This document shows positions 46,683 to 56,106 of a stretch of 64,000 bases of DNA, piece by piece. Where the stretch lies: NCBI GenBank assembly GCA_016125085.1, contig WGMM01000030.1:62001-126000 (forward strand), given 5' to 3'. Under the pieces are notes generated by a model. It was not told the DNA's origin. It saw only the letters and a list, made by a program, of their open reading frames with translations, and ran no database searches. Made by a program: the position numbers and the translations under genes. Position 1 is the stretch's first letter. The number at the start of each line of letters is the position of its first letter. Source of the stretch: a bacterium. GTDB taxonomy: Bacteria; Planctomycetota; Planctomycetia; Isosphaerales; Isosphaeraceae.

Positions 46683-47566
46683 TTCGTCGCCACCTGAGAC
46701 GGAATCGTAACATGAACGATCGTGCCCTCGCCCGGTTTCGAAACGATCGAGCACTCGCCACCCCGAATCGTCGCTCTTTCTTTCATGCCGGTCAATCCGA
46801 GGTGCACGCTTTCCGGAGTCTTTCGCATTCTTGCATCGAACCCTTGCCCGAAATCCATGACGGACGCCCGCAGGGTATCGCCCGCTCGCCACACGTGGAC
46901 TTCTGCCCGTTTCGCACCGGAATGCCTTATCACATTCGCCAGAGCTTCCTGCACGATTCGGAACAGGGCCGTTTCGGCTTCAGGCGCGAATCTCTGGCCT
47001 TCGATATCCTTGCCGTCGAAGGAGATTTCGATTTCATGGTTGCCGCGGATGTCGAGAACGAGCCGTTCCAGAGCCGGCCTGAGGCCCAGATCGTCCAGCA
47101 GACTTGGCCTCAGCCCCGTGGCGATCCGTTTGACGTCTTCCAGGGCCGATTCCGCGAGAATCGACAGATTGATCAACCGATGTTCGAAATCCGGATGCGA
47201 AAGATCGTCGAGCGCGCTTTTCAAACCCGAGACCAGTAGCGAAAGTGGCTGACCGATACCGTCGTGCAGATCATGGGCCATTTGACGCCGCTCGATTTCG
47301 ATTTCGGAGAACAAACCGGACAGGTAACTCGTTCGGATACGCAGCACTTCCCGAATCGGCTTCACGATCGATAACCAGAGGATCGGACCGACAACGGCCG
47401 TCAGTACGATCGAATCGATCGCGGATTCGAATAACCTGGAGTGCCCGGGGGGCATCAGCATCGGCAGACAGAGCATGATCCCGATTTCGGTCAGGAAGAC
47501 CGCAACGAGTACGCCGCCCCAGACTCGAACAGGTGTTTTCCAATAGGAAGAGAGCGTAGTCTGCAT
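46679..47566 (-). CDS. NarX/DegS-like membrane sensor histidine kinase
   Basis: A 295-residue histidine kinase of the HisKA_3 class. Two hydrophobic segments (about residues 15-38 and 50-68) bracket a very short outer loop, so there is no large sensor domain. The dimerisation/phosphoacceptor helix reads RRQMAHDLHDGIGQPLS with His101 in the LHDG motif. The ATP-binding domain has EAETALFRIVQEALANVIRHSGA (N box), VMDFGQGFDA (G1) and HLGLTGMKERATIRGGE (G2). It is translated together with the response regulator (ATGA overlap). The signal is unknown; sensing within or near the membrane is plausible given the short loop. Confidence 0.95.
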   Translation of the reverse strand: MQTTLSSYWKTPVRVWGGVLVAVFLTEIGIMLCLPMLMPPGHSRLFESAIDSIVLTAVVGPILWLSIVKPIREVLRIRTSYLSGLFSEIEIERRQMAHDLHDGIGQPLSLLVSGLKSALDDLSHPDFEHRLINLSILAESALEDVKRIATGLRPSLLDDLGLRPALERLVLDIRGNHEIEISFDGKDIEGQRFAPEAETALFRIVQEALANVIRHSGAKRAEVHVWRAGDTLRASVMDFGQGFDARMRKTPESVHLGLTGMKERATIRGGECSIVSKPGEGTIVHVTIPSQVATK

Positions 47567-48851
47567 GACCGGAATGCCTTCGAAAGTCGAGAAGTCCAGG
47601 AGAATCGCCGAATCGTTGAGTGACGACCATCAGCATCGCTCCTGAATCCGTAACGGTCGGATCCGGGAAGGATGCTCGACCGACACGCATAATCGGATTG
47701 TGCACAAATATTCATCACATGGTGCGCTGTAGAGAGTAAGAATCTACCAAATCGTAATCCGCGAAGACAGCACAAAGCCTTTCCGGGCCACGACGATCTC
47801 CCCGTCGATGGCATAAGAGGCACAACCGGTACAATTTGCCCGAATTGAAATGGGATCCCCCTGACGCTCAGGAAGAATGCGTCGTCGTCTTGAAGTCCCG
47901 TTCGGATCCCAATTTTGCAGCACACTCGAAATCGACTGGCCTGGGCAATAGGGGATATCGACCGATCATCCGAAACGACCGCCGAGCAGCCTGACATGAC
48001 TGCTTCGGACCGAATGAAATCTGATTCAGGTCGAAATGCGACTGAGGCTTCATGGAGATCACGCCAGGATCAGTCCCGGGTGAGCCGACGCACATGTCAG
48101 GTCCGGCCGTTTTTTCGTCGAGCCGCTCGATCTTCGCCCGGTCGCGGTATCGGACCGGCCGCATCGGATTGACTCCTGCCCGGATCATCCGTGAGCAGCC
48201 GGTTCAATCTCGTCTGTCCGGATCCCTCTTTTGCGTCATTCGCTCCTGAGCTGATCCGTTCGCAGCTGGCCTGGGCCTGGAGGCGATTTCCCATGCCGAT
48301 TTCCTGAATCTTCGAAGTGCTGAAAAAATCCCCGGGTTGCGGAAGCAAGGCTGGATTCCATGGAGATATTCCATAATCGGGTACGCCTGTTCGGCGCACT
48401 CATGGCATTTGCGATATCCGATACGAGCCGGAAGCCAGATCGACGGAACGATTTCAGTGCACTTCGGCTTCGTATGGTAAAAACCGAGTTCGGTTCGGTG
48501 CGAATCAGGAATTCATGTCTGCTGTCAGGGAGCTCTCGCGTAAACTTTTTCGTTACTGACACTTCCGCCTCGTTTGCCCAGGCTTGCGGTAATCTCGAGA
48601 TGCAAACGTCGCGCCGAAAAGGCGTTTGGACGAGCGAAAGCCGCCACCTTTTTCAGCCCCGGTTCCAATTGGAACTTCGAACCTTCGAATTCGTCCAGGT
48701 CCTGTGCCATAGGTCCTGTGCATCGGGGCAATGACTTCGAATCCATCGAATTGGGCCCGCACAGAACGAGTTCGTGTCATTTCACGCTACGAACGACGAG
48801 TTCCAGGCCGGGATTCCGGGGTGGATACGTCCTTGCCCCAGGCTTTTCGAG
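47567..48851. other. 1,285-bp gene-poor region
   Basis: Several frames of 60-170 codons are open here on both strands, but none has family-like composition, a plausible start with ribosome-binding site, or a recognisable motif. Small sequence structures are a perfect 14-bp palindrome GTTCCAATTGGAAC at 48662-48675 and a direct repeat AGGTCCTGTGC at 48697-48707 and 48711-48721. The left end should hold the promoter of the two-component operon. It may be decayed coding DNA or hold an RNA gene that I cannot recognise. Confidence 0.45.
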
Positions 48852-49178
48852 CTATTTCCAGTAGGCGTAATAGTTCCCGCCCGCTTCACGATCGACCGTC
48901 TCTTTCGACTCGAACCCGATGTGCACACCGCTGCGGCCTTCGACCGGATATTCGTGCTTGTCAAGAAGCCCTCGGAGTTTGCGCAGGAGAGCCTTGTCGT
49001 TGCCAAGACGCTGCTTCTCGCTGTCCGTGCGAACGACGATCCAGTAGACCAGATGTCTGGGGTGGATGTCGTTCGCTCCATAGTGCGTTACGAAGAACTC
49101 CTCGTTCGTGTGTGCACGCATTTCGGCCTTGATCGCGTCCTCGATGCGCATTGTGATCTCTTCGATCGATTCGCTCAT
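48852..49178 (-). CDS. Small hypothetical protein (108 residues)
   Basis: The protein reads as a real globular protein: an acidic, helical start (SESIEEITMRIEDAIKAEM), then TNEEFFVTHYGANDIHPRHLVYWIVVRTDSE, a helical KALLRKLRGLLDKHEYP, then VHIGFESKETVDREAGGNYYAYWK. The amino-acid balance (aromatics, His, mixed charge) differs from the Arg/Ser-rich shadows around it. The start at 49178 has only a weak purine-rich site (AAGAG). I do not recognise the family. It has no signal peptide or membrane segment, so it is probably cytoplasmic. It is isolated, divergent from the esterase operon, and flanked by a gene-poor stretch. No function is proposed. Confidence 0.72.
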   Translation of the reverse strand: MSESIEEITMRIEDAIKAEMRAHTNEEFFVTHYGANDIHPRHLVYWIVVRTDSEKQRLGNDKALLRKLRGLLDKHEYPVEGRSGVHIGFESKETVDREAGGNYYAYWK

Positions 49179-49544
49179 CGGCTGCTCTTTCGGGTCTCAG
49201 GGGCTCGACAGGAAAACCGGACCGGACTCACGATGCGGATATCATTTCACAGCCGATCCGAAGGTGGCAAGGATAGACCGATAGGTGATCCTCCCGCGCG
49301 ATCAGCCGGCAGGGTCGCAGACGTTCTCTCATCGACGCTTCTTCACCGTAATCCGGATCGTGTCGGATATGACACGACCGTCTTCCCGGGTAATCGAGAC
49401 ATTGGATTCGTCATTGAACGATCGCAACTGATATCATGACCATTCGCTGGCGTAAATCGCTGCTGGGGATGACGGGCCCGTCAAATCGACTGCAGGCCAG
49501 CAGCGTACCCGGCATTCGAAACGCCTGCATCCAGGGATGTAACC
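49179..49544. other. 366-bp divergent intergenic region with an inverted repeat
   Basis: No gene seen. TCGTGTC (49358-49364) and GACACGA (49371-49377) are perfect inverted repeats separated by six bases. They lie about 170 bp before the esterase start. The spacing and symmetry suit a dimeric regulator's operator, but nothing confirms it. Confidence 0.35.
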
Positions 49545-50546
49545 ATGACACACCTCGATCGACTTCGTGATGCTGCTTTCGCACTTGTTGCGATTGCGTT
49601 TATTTTCGCCTGCTCCGCTACCTCTGCAGCGAACGACTCACGGCCGGCAAAGATTACCAGTATCGAAAGCGCTGGCCCGATCAAGGTCTTCATCCTGGCT
49701 GGGCAGTCGAACATGGAAGGGCACGGCTTCATTCCCGCCGACCCGAAACGCAACGGCGGCAAAGGCAGTCTGGAGTTTCTCGTGAAAGATCCGGCGACGG
49801 CCGGCCGATACGCGCACCTCGTCGGCAAGGACGGCAAGTGGGTCGTTCGTGACGACGTCTGGATCCACTACCTCGACCGCAAGGGCAAGCTCACGGCGGG
49901 CTTCGGGGTGAAGGAGGACCGGATCGGCCCGGAACTCGGGTTCGGCACAGTCATGGGCGATGCCATCGAAGAACCGGTGCTGCTCATCAAGCTCGCCTGG
50001 GGCGGCAAAAGCCTGGCCCAGGACTTTCGTCCGCCGAGTTCCGGCGGCGAGACCGGGCCGTACTATAAAGAGGTCGTCGAACGCACCCTGGCCGTCCTGA
50101 AGGATCTGAAGATGCAATTTCCGGAACTAGGCGACCGCGGTTACGAGCTTGCCGGGTTCGGTTGGCATCAGGGCTGGAACGACCGCATCAACCAGGCCTT
50201 CAACGACGAATACGAAAAGAACATGGCGAACTTCATCCGCGACATCCGAAATGATCTGGGCGTGCCGAACCTGCCGTTCGTCATCGCCGAGACCGGCATG
50301 AGCGGCCCTGAGGAAAAGCATCCGCGTGCACTCTCGCTGATGAAAGCCCAGGCGGCGGTGGCCCAGTATCCGGAATTTCAGGGAAACGTCGCGTTCGTCA
50401 GCACGAAAGCTTTCTGGCGAGATAAAGAAGTGTCGCCGACCGGGCAGGCCTACCACTGGAACACCAATGCCGAAACCTACTACCTGATCGGCGAGGCCAT
50501 GGGTCAGGCCATGAAACGGCTCAGCACGAAGATGCCCGCGAAATGA
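49545..50546 (+). CDS. Secreted SGNH/SASA-type carbohydrate esterase (sialate O-acetylesterase family)
   Basis: A 333-residue protein with a signal peptide (DAAFALVAIAFIFACSATSAA). The mature part opens with FILAGQSNMEGHG, block I of the SASA/SGNH esterases, with nucleophile Ser55. Further elements are LIKLAWGGKSLAQDFRPP, GFGWHQGWND (block III-like), and YHWNTNAETYYLIGEAMG with the likely catalytic His. The start has AGGGA about eight bases upstream. Relatives remove acetyl groups from sugars in glycans. It is the first gene of a forward cluster with an unknown secreted protein and sulfatases, consistent with stepwise removal of acetyl and sulfate groups from a polysaccharide. The exact sugar target is not known. 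Confidence 0.9.
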   Translation: MTHLDRLRDAAFALVAIAFIFACSATSAANDSRPAKITSIESAGPIKVFILAGQSNMEGHGFIPADPKRNGGKGSLEFLVKDPATAGRYAHLVGKDGKWVVRDDVWIHYLDRKGKLTAGFGVKEDRIGPELGFGTVMGDAIEEPVLLIKLAWGGKSLAQDFRPPSSGGETGPYYKEVVERTLAVLKDLKMQFPELGDRGYELAGFGWHQGWNDRINQAFNDEYEKNMANFIRDIRNDLGVPNLPFVIAETGMSGPEEKHPRALSLMKAQAAVAQYPEFQGNVAFVSTKAFWRDKEVSPTGQAYHWNTNAETYYLIGEAMGQAMKRLSTKMPAK

Positions 50547-50578
50547 AATCCGAATATTCGCAAACAGGGAACTATGGG

Positions 50579-52204
50579 ATGTCGAACCGCCTCCGCCAAT
50601 TCGCCGCGATCCTGCCGCTGCTTCTTCTCGGGCCGACCGTCATTTCGGACGATGTCAAGCCTCGGCAGAAGGCTGAGATGGCCGGTTATCTGCTCGTCCC
50701 GCACGGCAAGGTCGACGCGAAATACAATGCCGGCTTCTCGATGTACGTGGCCGCGTGGCCGCTTTTGAAGAGCTATCCAGGGCAGGAATTCCAAAGCGGC
50801 CTGTTCGGCACCTGGATGTTTTCGCAGTACGACGGTCCGAGGCCTGAAAAGGCCTATTCCGATATCGAAGGCGGACTGGGCTGGTGGCGCGACACCCGCT
50901 TCGCCACCGAAACGCCCAAGTTCATCATGGGCGGGGTGGCCCTGAACTTCAGCGAATGGGCCAATGGCCCCGGGGCCGGCAAAGGCCGCGACTGGAACAA
51001 TCCGAAAGGCCATTATGCCATCGCCCAGCTCAGCCCGTGGGTGCTCTGGCCGCCGGACGGCTTGAACCTGAAGCAAGGCACGTCGGGCGAACTGTTCGGC
51101 TACGGCTACCTTCCACTGCCGCTGACATCTCCGAAAGCGACCACGGCGGGCAAAGACGTGCCGACCGGGAACCAGTGCTGGACGTTGTTCCTGAACACGG
51201 GCAACTTCAAGGGGCCGGTCACGTTCTTCCTGCCGGAGTTCTGGACGAAGCCGACCGTCGAAAACCCGAAGCTGGCGGGCATGTTCCTCGACACGCGGCC
51301 GTCCGACCCGAACAAGGCCGTTCAGATGGAAACCCAGCACATACCGGCTTACGTCGCCACGGACAGCAAAGGAGCAACGTATGCACGCGTCGCACCGACG
51401 CATTTTCCCCGAACTTCTAAGGGCGAAGCACCTTTGATCCACCGCATCACGGCCTACAGTCGGGCCGCATTGTGGGACGGAGTGGAAGCCTGGTTCGCAG
51501 GCGGCCCTCCGTCGTCAGGAACGATCGACCCGATGGCCGCGAAAGTTCACGCCTTCGAAAACCGGGGCGGTGCCACGTGGCGGATTTATCCGCCCGACAC
51601 GGCTCGGGAGCAGAGAGTGCCGCTGGCCTGGAACTCGTTCGCGACGCCCGTGGCACTGGACGACGCGACGTACGGTTACAGGTGGTCCGAAGAACTTGTC
51701 TCGAAGACGAACGGACTTATCACCCTGCCTGAGTACTTCCGTCTCGACAAAGACACAGCGGGCAAGGCGCGCTGGACGGTCGTCGCCGGTAAAGACGTTC
51801 CAGCCGAGACGGGCTTATCGAAGGTCGAATTTCCACGACGCCGTGGTCCCGATCGTGGGCCGTACGAGACGCCCGCAGAGTCGAATAGCGTCTGGAAAAC
51901 GCCAGGTCCGGCGGCCGGTCCGTTCGAGGCGAAACTCGGCGACGGCAGCGTGGTGACTTACTCCTGGTACCGCTTCGCCGACCAGCCGGCCCTGCGACAT
52001 GCCGAAATGACGAGCGACGAGCGGGAGGCCCTCCAGAAACGGGTCGAGTTGCTGCACAGGAGCTGGACGAAGGACCGCGAGTATCTTCCCCCGCCGACCG
52101 TGGGCACGCTTGCCGAACTCGACCCGGCCGTGATCGTGACACCGCCGAAGGGGCTCGAATTCGGATACGTGCCGATCGTCACCCGGCAGGCTGCCGAGAA
52201 ATGA
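50579..52204 (+). CDS. Secreted protein of unknown function in the esterase-sulfatase operon
   Basis: A 541-residue protein. Start chosen at ATG 50579, which has AGGGA seven bases upstream and places the signal peptide (MSNRLRQFAAILPLLLLGPTVI) at the very N-terminus. An upstream ATG at 50543 overlaps the esterase stop (ATGA) and is an alternative start. The mature protein is rich in Trp, Tyr, Gly and Pro (GTWMFSQYDGPRP, WWRDTRFATETPKF, YGYRWSEELVSKTNG). That composition is typical of carbohydrate-binding or glycan-processing beta-rich proteins. I do not recognise a named family or catalytic motif. It overlaps the sulfatase fusion by four bases. Operon position argues for a role in polysaccharide recognition or cleavage, but this is inference only. 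Confidence 0.8.
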   Translation: MSNRLRQFAAILPLLLLGPTVISDDVKPRQKAEMAGYLLVPHGKVDAKYNAGFSMYVAAWPLLKSYPGQEFQSGLFGTWMFSQYDGPRPEKAYSDIEGGLGWWRDTRFATETPKFIMGGVALNFSEWANGPGAGKGRDWNNPKGHYAIAQLSPWVLWPPDGLNLKQGTSGELFGYGYLPLPLTSPKATTAGKDVPTGNQCWTLFLNTGNFKGPVTFFLPEFWTKPTVENPKLAGMFLDTRPSDPNKAVQMETQHIPAYVATDSKGATYARVAPTHFPRTSKGEAPLIHRITAYSRAALWDGVEAWFAGGPPSSGTIDPMAAKVHAFENRGGATWRIYPPDTAREQRVPLAWNSFATPVALDDATYGYRWSEELVSKTNGLITLPEYFRLDKDTAGKARWTVVAGKDVPAETGLSKVEFPRRRGPDRGPYETPAESNSVWKTPGPAAGPFEAKLGDGSVVTYSWYRFADQPALRHAEMTSDEREALQKRVELLHRSWTKDREYLPPPTVGTLAELDPAVIVTPPKGLEFGYVPIVTRQAAEK

Positions 52205-55200
52205 CATTCCCCCCCAGTCCTTCTGGCCTGGCACTGCCGCTAGAACTTCCTGCCATAAAGCTACTTCGAGATATTGATCCGATGTCACTTGCGTCCCGAA
52301 TCCGAACGATACCGGATAAGAACTCGCCAGGAGACCTCGGCAAATTGCTGCCGAAGATTCTCGCCGTACTGACGATCCTGCTGTTCGGTTCGACTTCGCT
52401 GCCGGCTGCCGAATTTCAGCGTCCGAATGTCGTGATGGTCTTCATCGACGACATGGGCTGGGGCGATTTTTCCTGCTTCGGGAACGAGGACGCTAAAACT
52501 CCGAACATCGACCGGCTTGCGGCCGAAGGGCTGCGGTTCACTCAGTTTTACGTCAACGCCCCGATCTGTTCGCCTTCTCGCTGCGCGCTGACCACGGGCC
52601 AATATCCGCAGCGGTGGCGCATCAATTCCTATCTCGATAACCAGGCTACCAATGCCCGCCGCGGCGTCGCCAACTGGCTCGACCCGAAAGCCCCGACTCT
52701 GGCTCGCATTCTGCACGACAATGGCTACGCGACCGGCCACTTCGGCAAATGGCACCTGGGTGGCCAGCGCGATGTCAACGACGCCCCGCCGATCACGGCC
52801 TACGGCTTCGACGAATCGCTCACGAACTTCGAAGGCATGGGCCCCAAGCTGCTGCCGCTGACGCTCAAGCCCGGCGACACCGAGCCCGGCCGCATCTGGG
52901 CCGATGCCGAACGGCTCGGCAAGCCATTCACCTGGATGCAGAGGTCGCAGATCACAACCGGCTTCGTGGACGCCGCAATCACGTTCGTCGACCATGCGGC
53001 CCGCGACGGCAAGCCGTTTTATTTGAACCTCTGGCCCGACGACGTCCACTCGCCCTTCTGGCCGCCGGTCGACAAGTGGGCCGAAACCAAGCGGGGCAAG
53101 TATCTGGCCGTCCTGCAGGAGATGGACCGGCAGCTCGGCAAACTGTTCGACCATATCCGCAACACGCCGGCCCTGCGCGACAACACGCTCGTTCTCGTCT
53201 GCTCGGACAACGGCCCGGAGTTCGGTGCAGGCAGCGCTGGCCCGTTTCGCGGCTCGAAAACCCGGCTTTACGAAGGCGGCATCCGCTCGCCCCTGGTCGT
53301 GTGGGGCCCGGGCCTGATCCCGGCCGACAAGCGGGGCACGCAGAATGACAGGTCCGTTTTCGCCGCGTTCGACCTGGTGCCGTCGCTGCTCAAGCTCACG
53401 CAGACCAAAACGCCCGCTGAAGTCGTCTTCGATGGCGAAGACGTCTCCGGCACTCTAACAGGCAAGAGCACCACCTCACGAACCGCCCCGATCTTCTGGC
53501 GTCGTCCGCCTGACCGGAAGAACTCGCCGCCGGGGCTGCCTGAGCCTCAGCCCGACCTTGCGGCACGCGAAGGCGACTGGAAACTGCTGTGCGATTACGA
53601 CGGCTCGCGCCCGGAACTTTATGACCTGGCGAACGACCGCGCGGAAACGACGAATCTGGCCGGCCGTCATCCGGAGGTCGTCCAGCGGCTGACGGCCGCA
53701 GCAGTAGCCTGGCACCGATCGATGCCGCCCGACAACGGCCCGGCCCTGGGCGAGGAAGTGTTGCGAAAACGTGATACCCCGAAGGCGAAGAAGAAAGCAG
53801 CGGCGGTGAAGGCACCTTCGTCAAAACCGAACGTGCTGATGATTCTCGTCGATGATCTCAAGCCCGCTTTGGGCTGTTATGGCGACAAACTCGCGAGGAC
53901 GCCGCACATCGACCGCCTGGCGGCACGTGGCATGCGGTTCGACATGGCCTACTGCAATCAGGCGGTCTGTGCCCCGTCGAGGTTTTCGCTCCTGCTCGGC
54001 TCGCATCCGACATCGACAGGCCTTTACGGCCTGGGCAGCCAGTTACGGCAGCGCTTGCCCGACGCCATTACGCTGCCGCAGTATTTCGCCCGCCACGGCT
54101 ATCGGACCGAGTCGCTGGGCAAGGTGTTCCATATCGGCCACGGCAATCCGGGCGACCCCGGCTCGTTTTCGGTCGAGCATTTTCACGACAAGGTCATCGA
54201 ATACGCGGACCCGGCCAGCACGGGCGGCGGCCGGCTGACTCGCGAAGAGGCCTACTTCTCGAATCGCGAGCTGGACAGGATCCGCCAGCTTCCCCGTGGC
54301 GCGGGGTTCGAGTCGCCTGACGTGGCCGACGATGCCTATGCCGACGGCCGTGTCGCCGCCGAGACCGTTCGGCGGCTTCAGGCGGCCAGGCAGCGGCGAG
54401 ACGCGGACGGCACGCCGTTTTTAGTCGTCGCCGGTTTCGCCCGGCCTCATCTGCCGTTCACCGCGCCGAAACGGTACTGGGACATGTTCGCCCCGGCCGA
54501 TTTTGCGGCACCATCGACCGCCAGCCCGCCGCAAAGGGCACCCAAAGTCGCGGACAAGACCAACGGCGAACTGGCCAATTACGAACCGGTCCCGGCCAGC
54601 GGAGTCGTGGACGAAAGCCTGCGCCGCAAGCTCACTCACGGCTACTATGCCAGCGTCAGTTATGTCGATGCCCAGATCGGCAAAGTGCTCGACGAACTCG
54701 ATCGCCTTGGATTCGCCGACGACACGATCGTCGTGCTCTGGGGCGATCACGGGTTTCATCTCGGCGATCACGGCTATTGGACGAAGCACACGAATTACGA
54801 GCAGGCGAACCGCATTCCGCTGGTGATCGTCGCACCGAACCTGACGAAGCCCGGCAGCGTCACACACCAGCTGGCCGAAAGCGTCGATTTGTATCCGACC
54901 CTCGCGGAACTGGCCGGCCTGCCCGCACCGAAGGGCCCGCAGCGCATCGACGGCAAGAACCTTGTGCCTGTACTCCGCGAGCCGCAAGCCCGCGTGCGTG
55001 ACCATGCTTACCACGTCTTTCCGAAGGCGAAGCTCGGCCGCGCGATCCGCACGGACCGCTACAGGTTGGTCGAGTGGAAAAAAGCTGGTGCGCCGGCCGA
55101 AACAGCGGAATTCGAGCTTTACGATTACCGCACCGATCCGGACGAAACCCGCAACCTGGCGACCGAACGGCCGGAAGTCGTCGAGCAGCTAAGGGCGATC

Positions 55201-55296
55201 CTCACGACGTATCCGGAGCCTGTCGACCCGGATCGTAAGCCGGCGAAGAAAGCCTCGGAGAACCCTCGGCCGAAGCTACCAGCATCTGGTTCATGA
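52201..55296 (+). CDS. Natural fusion of two sulfatases (arylsulfatase-like + iduronate-2-sulfatase-like)
   Basis: A 1,031-residue protein with two complete sulfatase domains. After a signal-like segment (KILAVLTILLFGSTSLPAA) domain 1 starts VVMVFIDDMGWGDFSCFG and has the formylglycine motif CSPSRCALTTG with Cys123, then GHFGKWHLGG and LVCSDNGPEFG. A Lys/Ala-rich linker lies at about residues 520-541 (KRDTPKAKKKAAAVKA). Domain 2 starts PNVLMILVDDLKPALGCYG, with CAPSRFSLLLG (Cys590), SLGKVFHIGHG, PHLPFTAPKRY and WGDHGFHLGDHGYWTKHTN, resembling iduronate-2-sulfatases. Both active-site cysteines and metal Asp residues are kept, so both domains could be active. The start at 52201 overlaps the previous stop (ATGA); ATG 52282 is an alternative nearer the signal peptide. 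Confidence 0.92.
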   Translation: MTFPPSPSGLALPLELPAIKLLRDIDPMSLASRIRTIPDKNSPGDLGKLLPKILAVLTILLFGSTSLPAAEFQRPNVVMVFIDDMGWGDFSCFGNEDAKTPNIDRLAAEGLRFTQFYVNAPICSPSRCALTTGQYPQRWRINSYLDNQATNARRGVANWLDPKAPTLARILHDNGYATGHFGKWHLGGQRDVNDAPPITAYGFDESLTNFEGMGPKLLPLTLKPGDTEPGRIWADAERLGKPFTWMQRSQITTGFVDAAITFVDHAARDGKPFYLNLWPDDVHSPFWPPVDKWAETKRGKYLAVLQEMDRQLGKLFDHIRNTPALRDNTLVLVCSDNGPEFGAGSAGPFRGSKTRLYEGGIRSPLVVWGPGLIPADKRGTQNDRSVFAAFDLVPSLLKLTQTKTPAEVVFDGEDVSGTLTGKSTTSRTAPIFWRRPPDRKNSPPGLPEPQPDLAAREGDWKLLCDYDGSRPELYDLANDRAETTNLAGRHPEVVQRLTAAAVAWHRSMPPDNGPALGEEVLRKRDTPKAKKKAAAVKAPSSKPNVLMILVDDLKPALGCYGDKLARTPHIDRLAARGMRFDMAYCNQAVCAPSRFSLLLGSHPTSTGLYGLGSQLRQRLPDAITLPQYFARHGYRTESLGKVFHIGHGNPGDPGSFSVEHFHDKVIEYADPASTGGGRLTREEAYFSNRELDRIRQLPRGAGFESPDVADDAYADGRVAAETVRRLQAARQRRDADGTPFLVVAGFARPHLPFTAPKRYWDMFAPADFAAPSTASPPQRAPKVADKTNGELANYEPVPASGVVDESLRRKLTHGYYASVSYVDAQIGKVLDELDRLGFADDTIVVLWGDHGFHLGDHGYWTKHTNYEQANRIPLVIVAPNLTKPGSVTHQLAESVDLYPTLAELAGLPAPKGPQRIDGKNLVPVLREPQARVRDHAYHVFPKAKLGRAIRTDRYRLVEWKKAGAPAETAEFELYDYRTDPDETRNLATERPEVVEQLRAILTTYPEPVDPDRKPAKKASENPRPKLPASGS

Positions 55297-55398
55297 CCTT
55301 GCAGGGAGCCGGCGAATCCCGAATGATGCGGACCACAGGGACCACTTGTCACAGATCGAAACAAGAAGTCGAATGCCTGTGATCGATGAAAGCGAGTC

Positions 55399-56106
55399 AT
55401 GCACATAAATTCATTCGTTTGCAGACGGTTCACCCAGTTGGGCAGTATGGCCATCCGTTTGGCCATGATCATGACTCTCGCTTTCCTCACATTCCAGTCG
55501 GCCCGTGCGGCATCGCTGAACGTGCCGATCATTCTGGCCGATGTCTGCACCTTCAGCGATTTGCCGATTTACGGCGGACGCAACGCGAAGACGCCGAATC
55601 TCGACCGGCTCGCTTCGCAGGGGCTCACGTTCGACCGGGCCTACGTCAGTTCGGCCATGTGCCAGCCATGCCGGGCCGAGCTCTTCACGGGTCAACAGCC
55701 GGTACGCAATGGCTGTGCCTGGAAGCATAGCGCCAGCCGGCCTGGCACATGCAGCCTGCCCCGGCATCTGGCCCCGCTCTGTTACCGCGCCGGAATCGCG
55801 GGCAAGGTGCATGAGGCGCCCAAAGCCGTTATCCCTTTCGAGAACGTTGCGGGGTTCGACCCGAACGCCGTGCGTGAACCGACAAAGCCGCACGATCTGG
55901 CAGGAATCCGGGAATTCATGACGCGTGACCGTTCCCAGCCGTTCTGCCTGGTGGTCGGGCTCGTCGAGCCACATGTTCCGTGGGTCATGGGCGACCGATC
56001 GAAATATCCACCGGGCGAACGGAAGCTGCCGCCGCACCTGGCGGACACACCCGCGATCGATGCCATTTGCTTGAGCGTCGCATCAGAATTGTCTTTGACG
56101 GCCTGA
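55399..56106 (+). pseudogene. Truncated sulfatase, broken at its 3' end by an IS630-type relic
   Basis: The frame gives 235 residues (an alternative start is ATG 55447) where the family needs about 450-500. It has a signal peptide (MIMTLAFLTFQSARA), then PIILADVCTFSDLPIYGG, TPNLDRLASQGLTFDRAYV, and CQPCRAELFTGQQP. The last is the formylglycine site in the C-x-P-C-R form. The second metal Asp of the usual DD pair is Val. Homology proceeds as far as KLPPHLADTP and stops near 56050. The last residues (ICLSVASELSLTA) are antisense of a transposase fragment, so all C-terminal parts, including substrate and metal residues, are lost. It is the last gene of the esterase-sulfatase cluster and is almost certainly inactive. 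Confidence 0.8.

Noticed and set aside
47567..48851. Several 60-170-codon frames (for example 48236-48562, 48360-48734, 47491-47997)
   Set aside because: No start context, family motif or natural composition supports them. They overlap each other on both strands.
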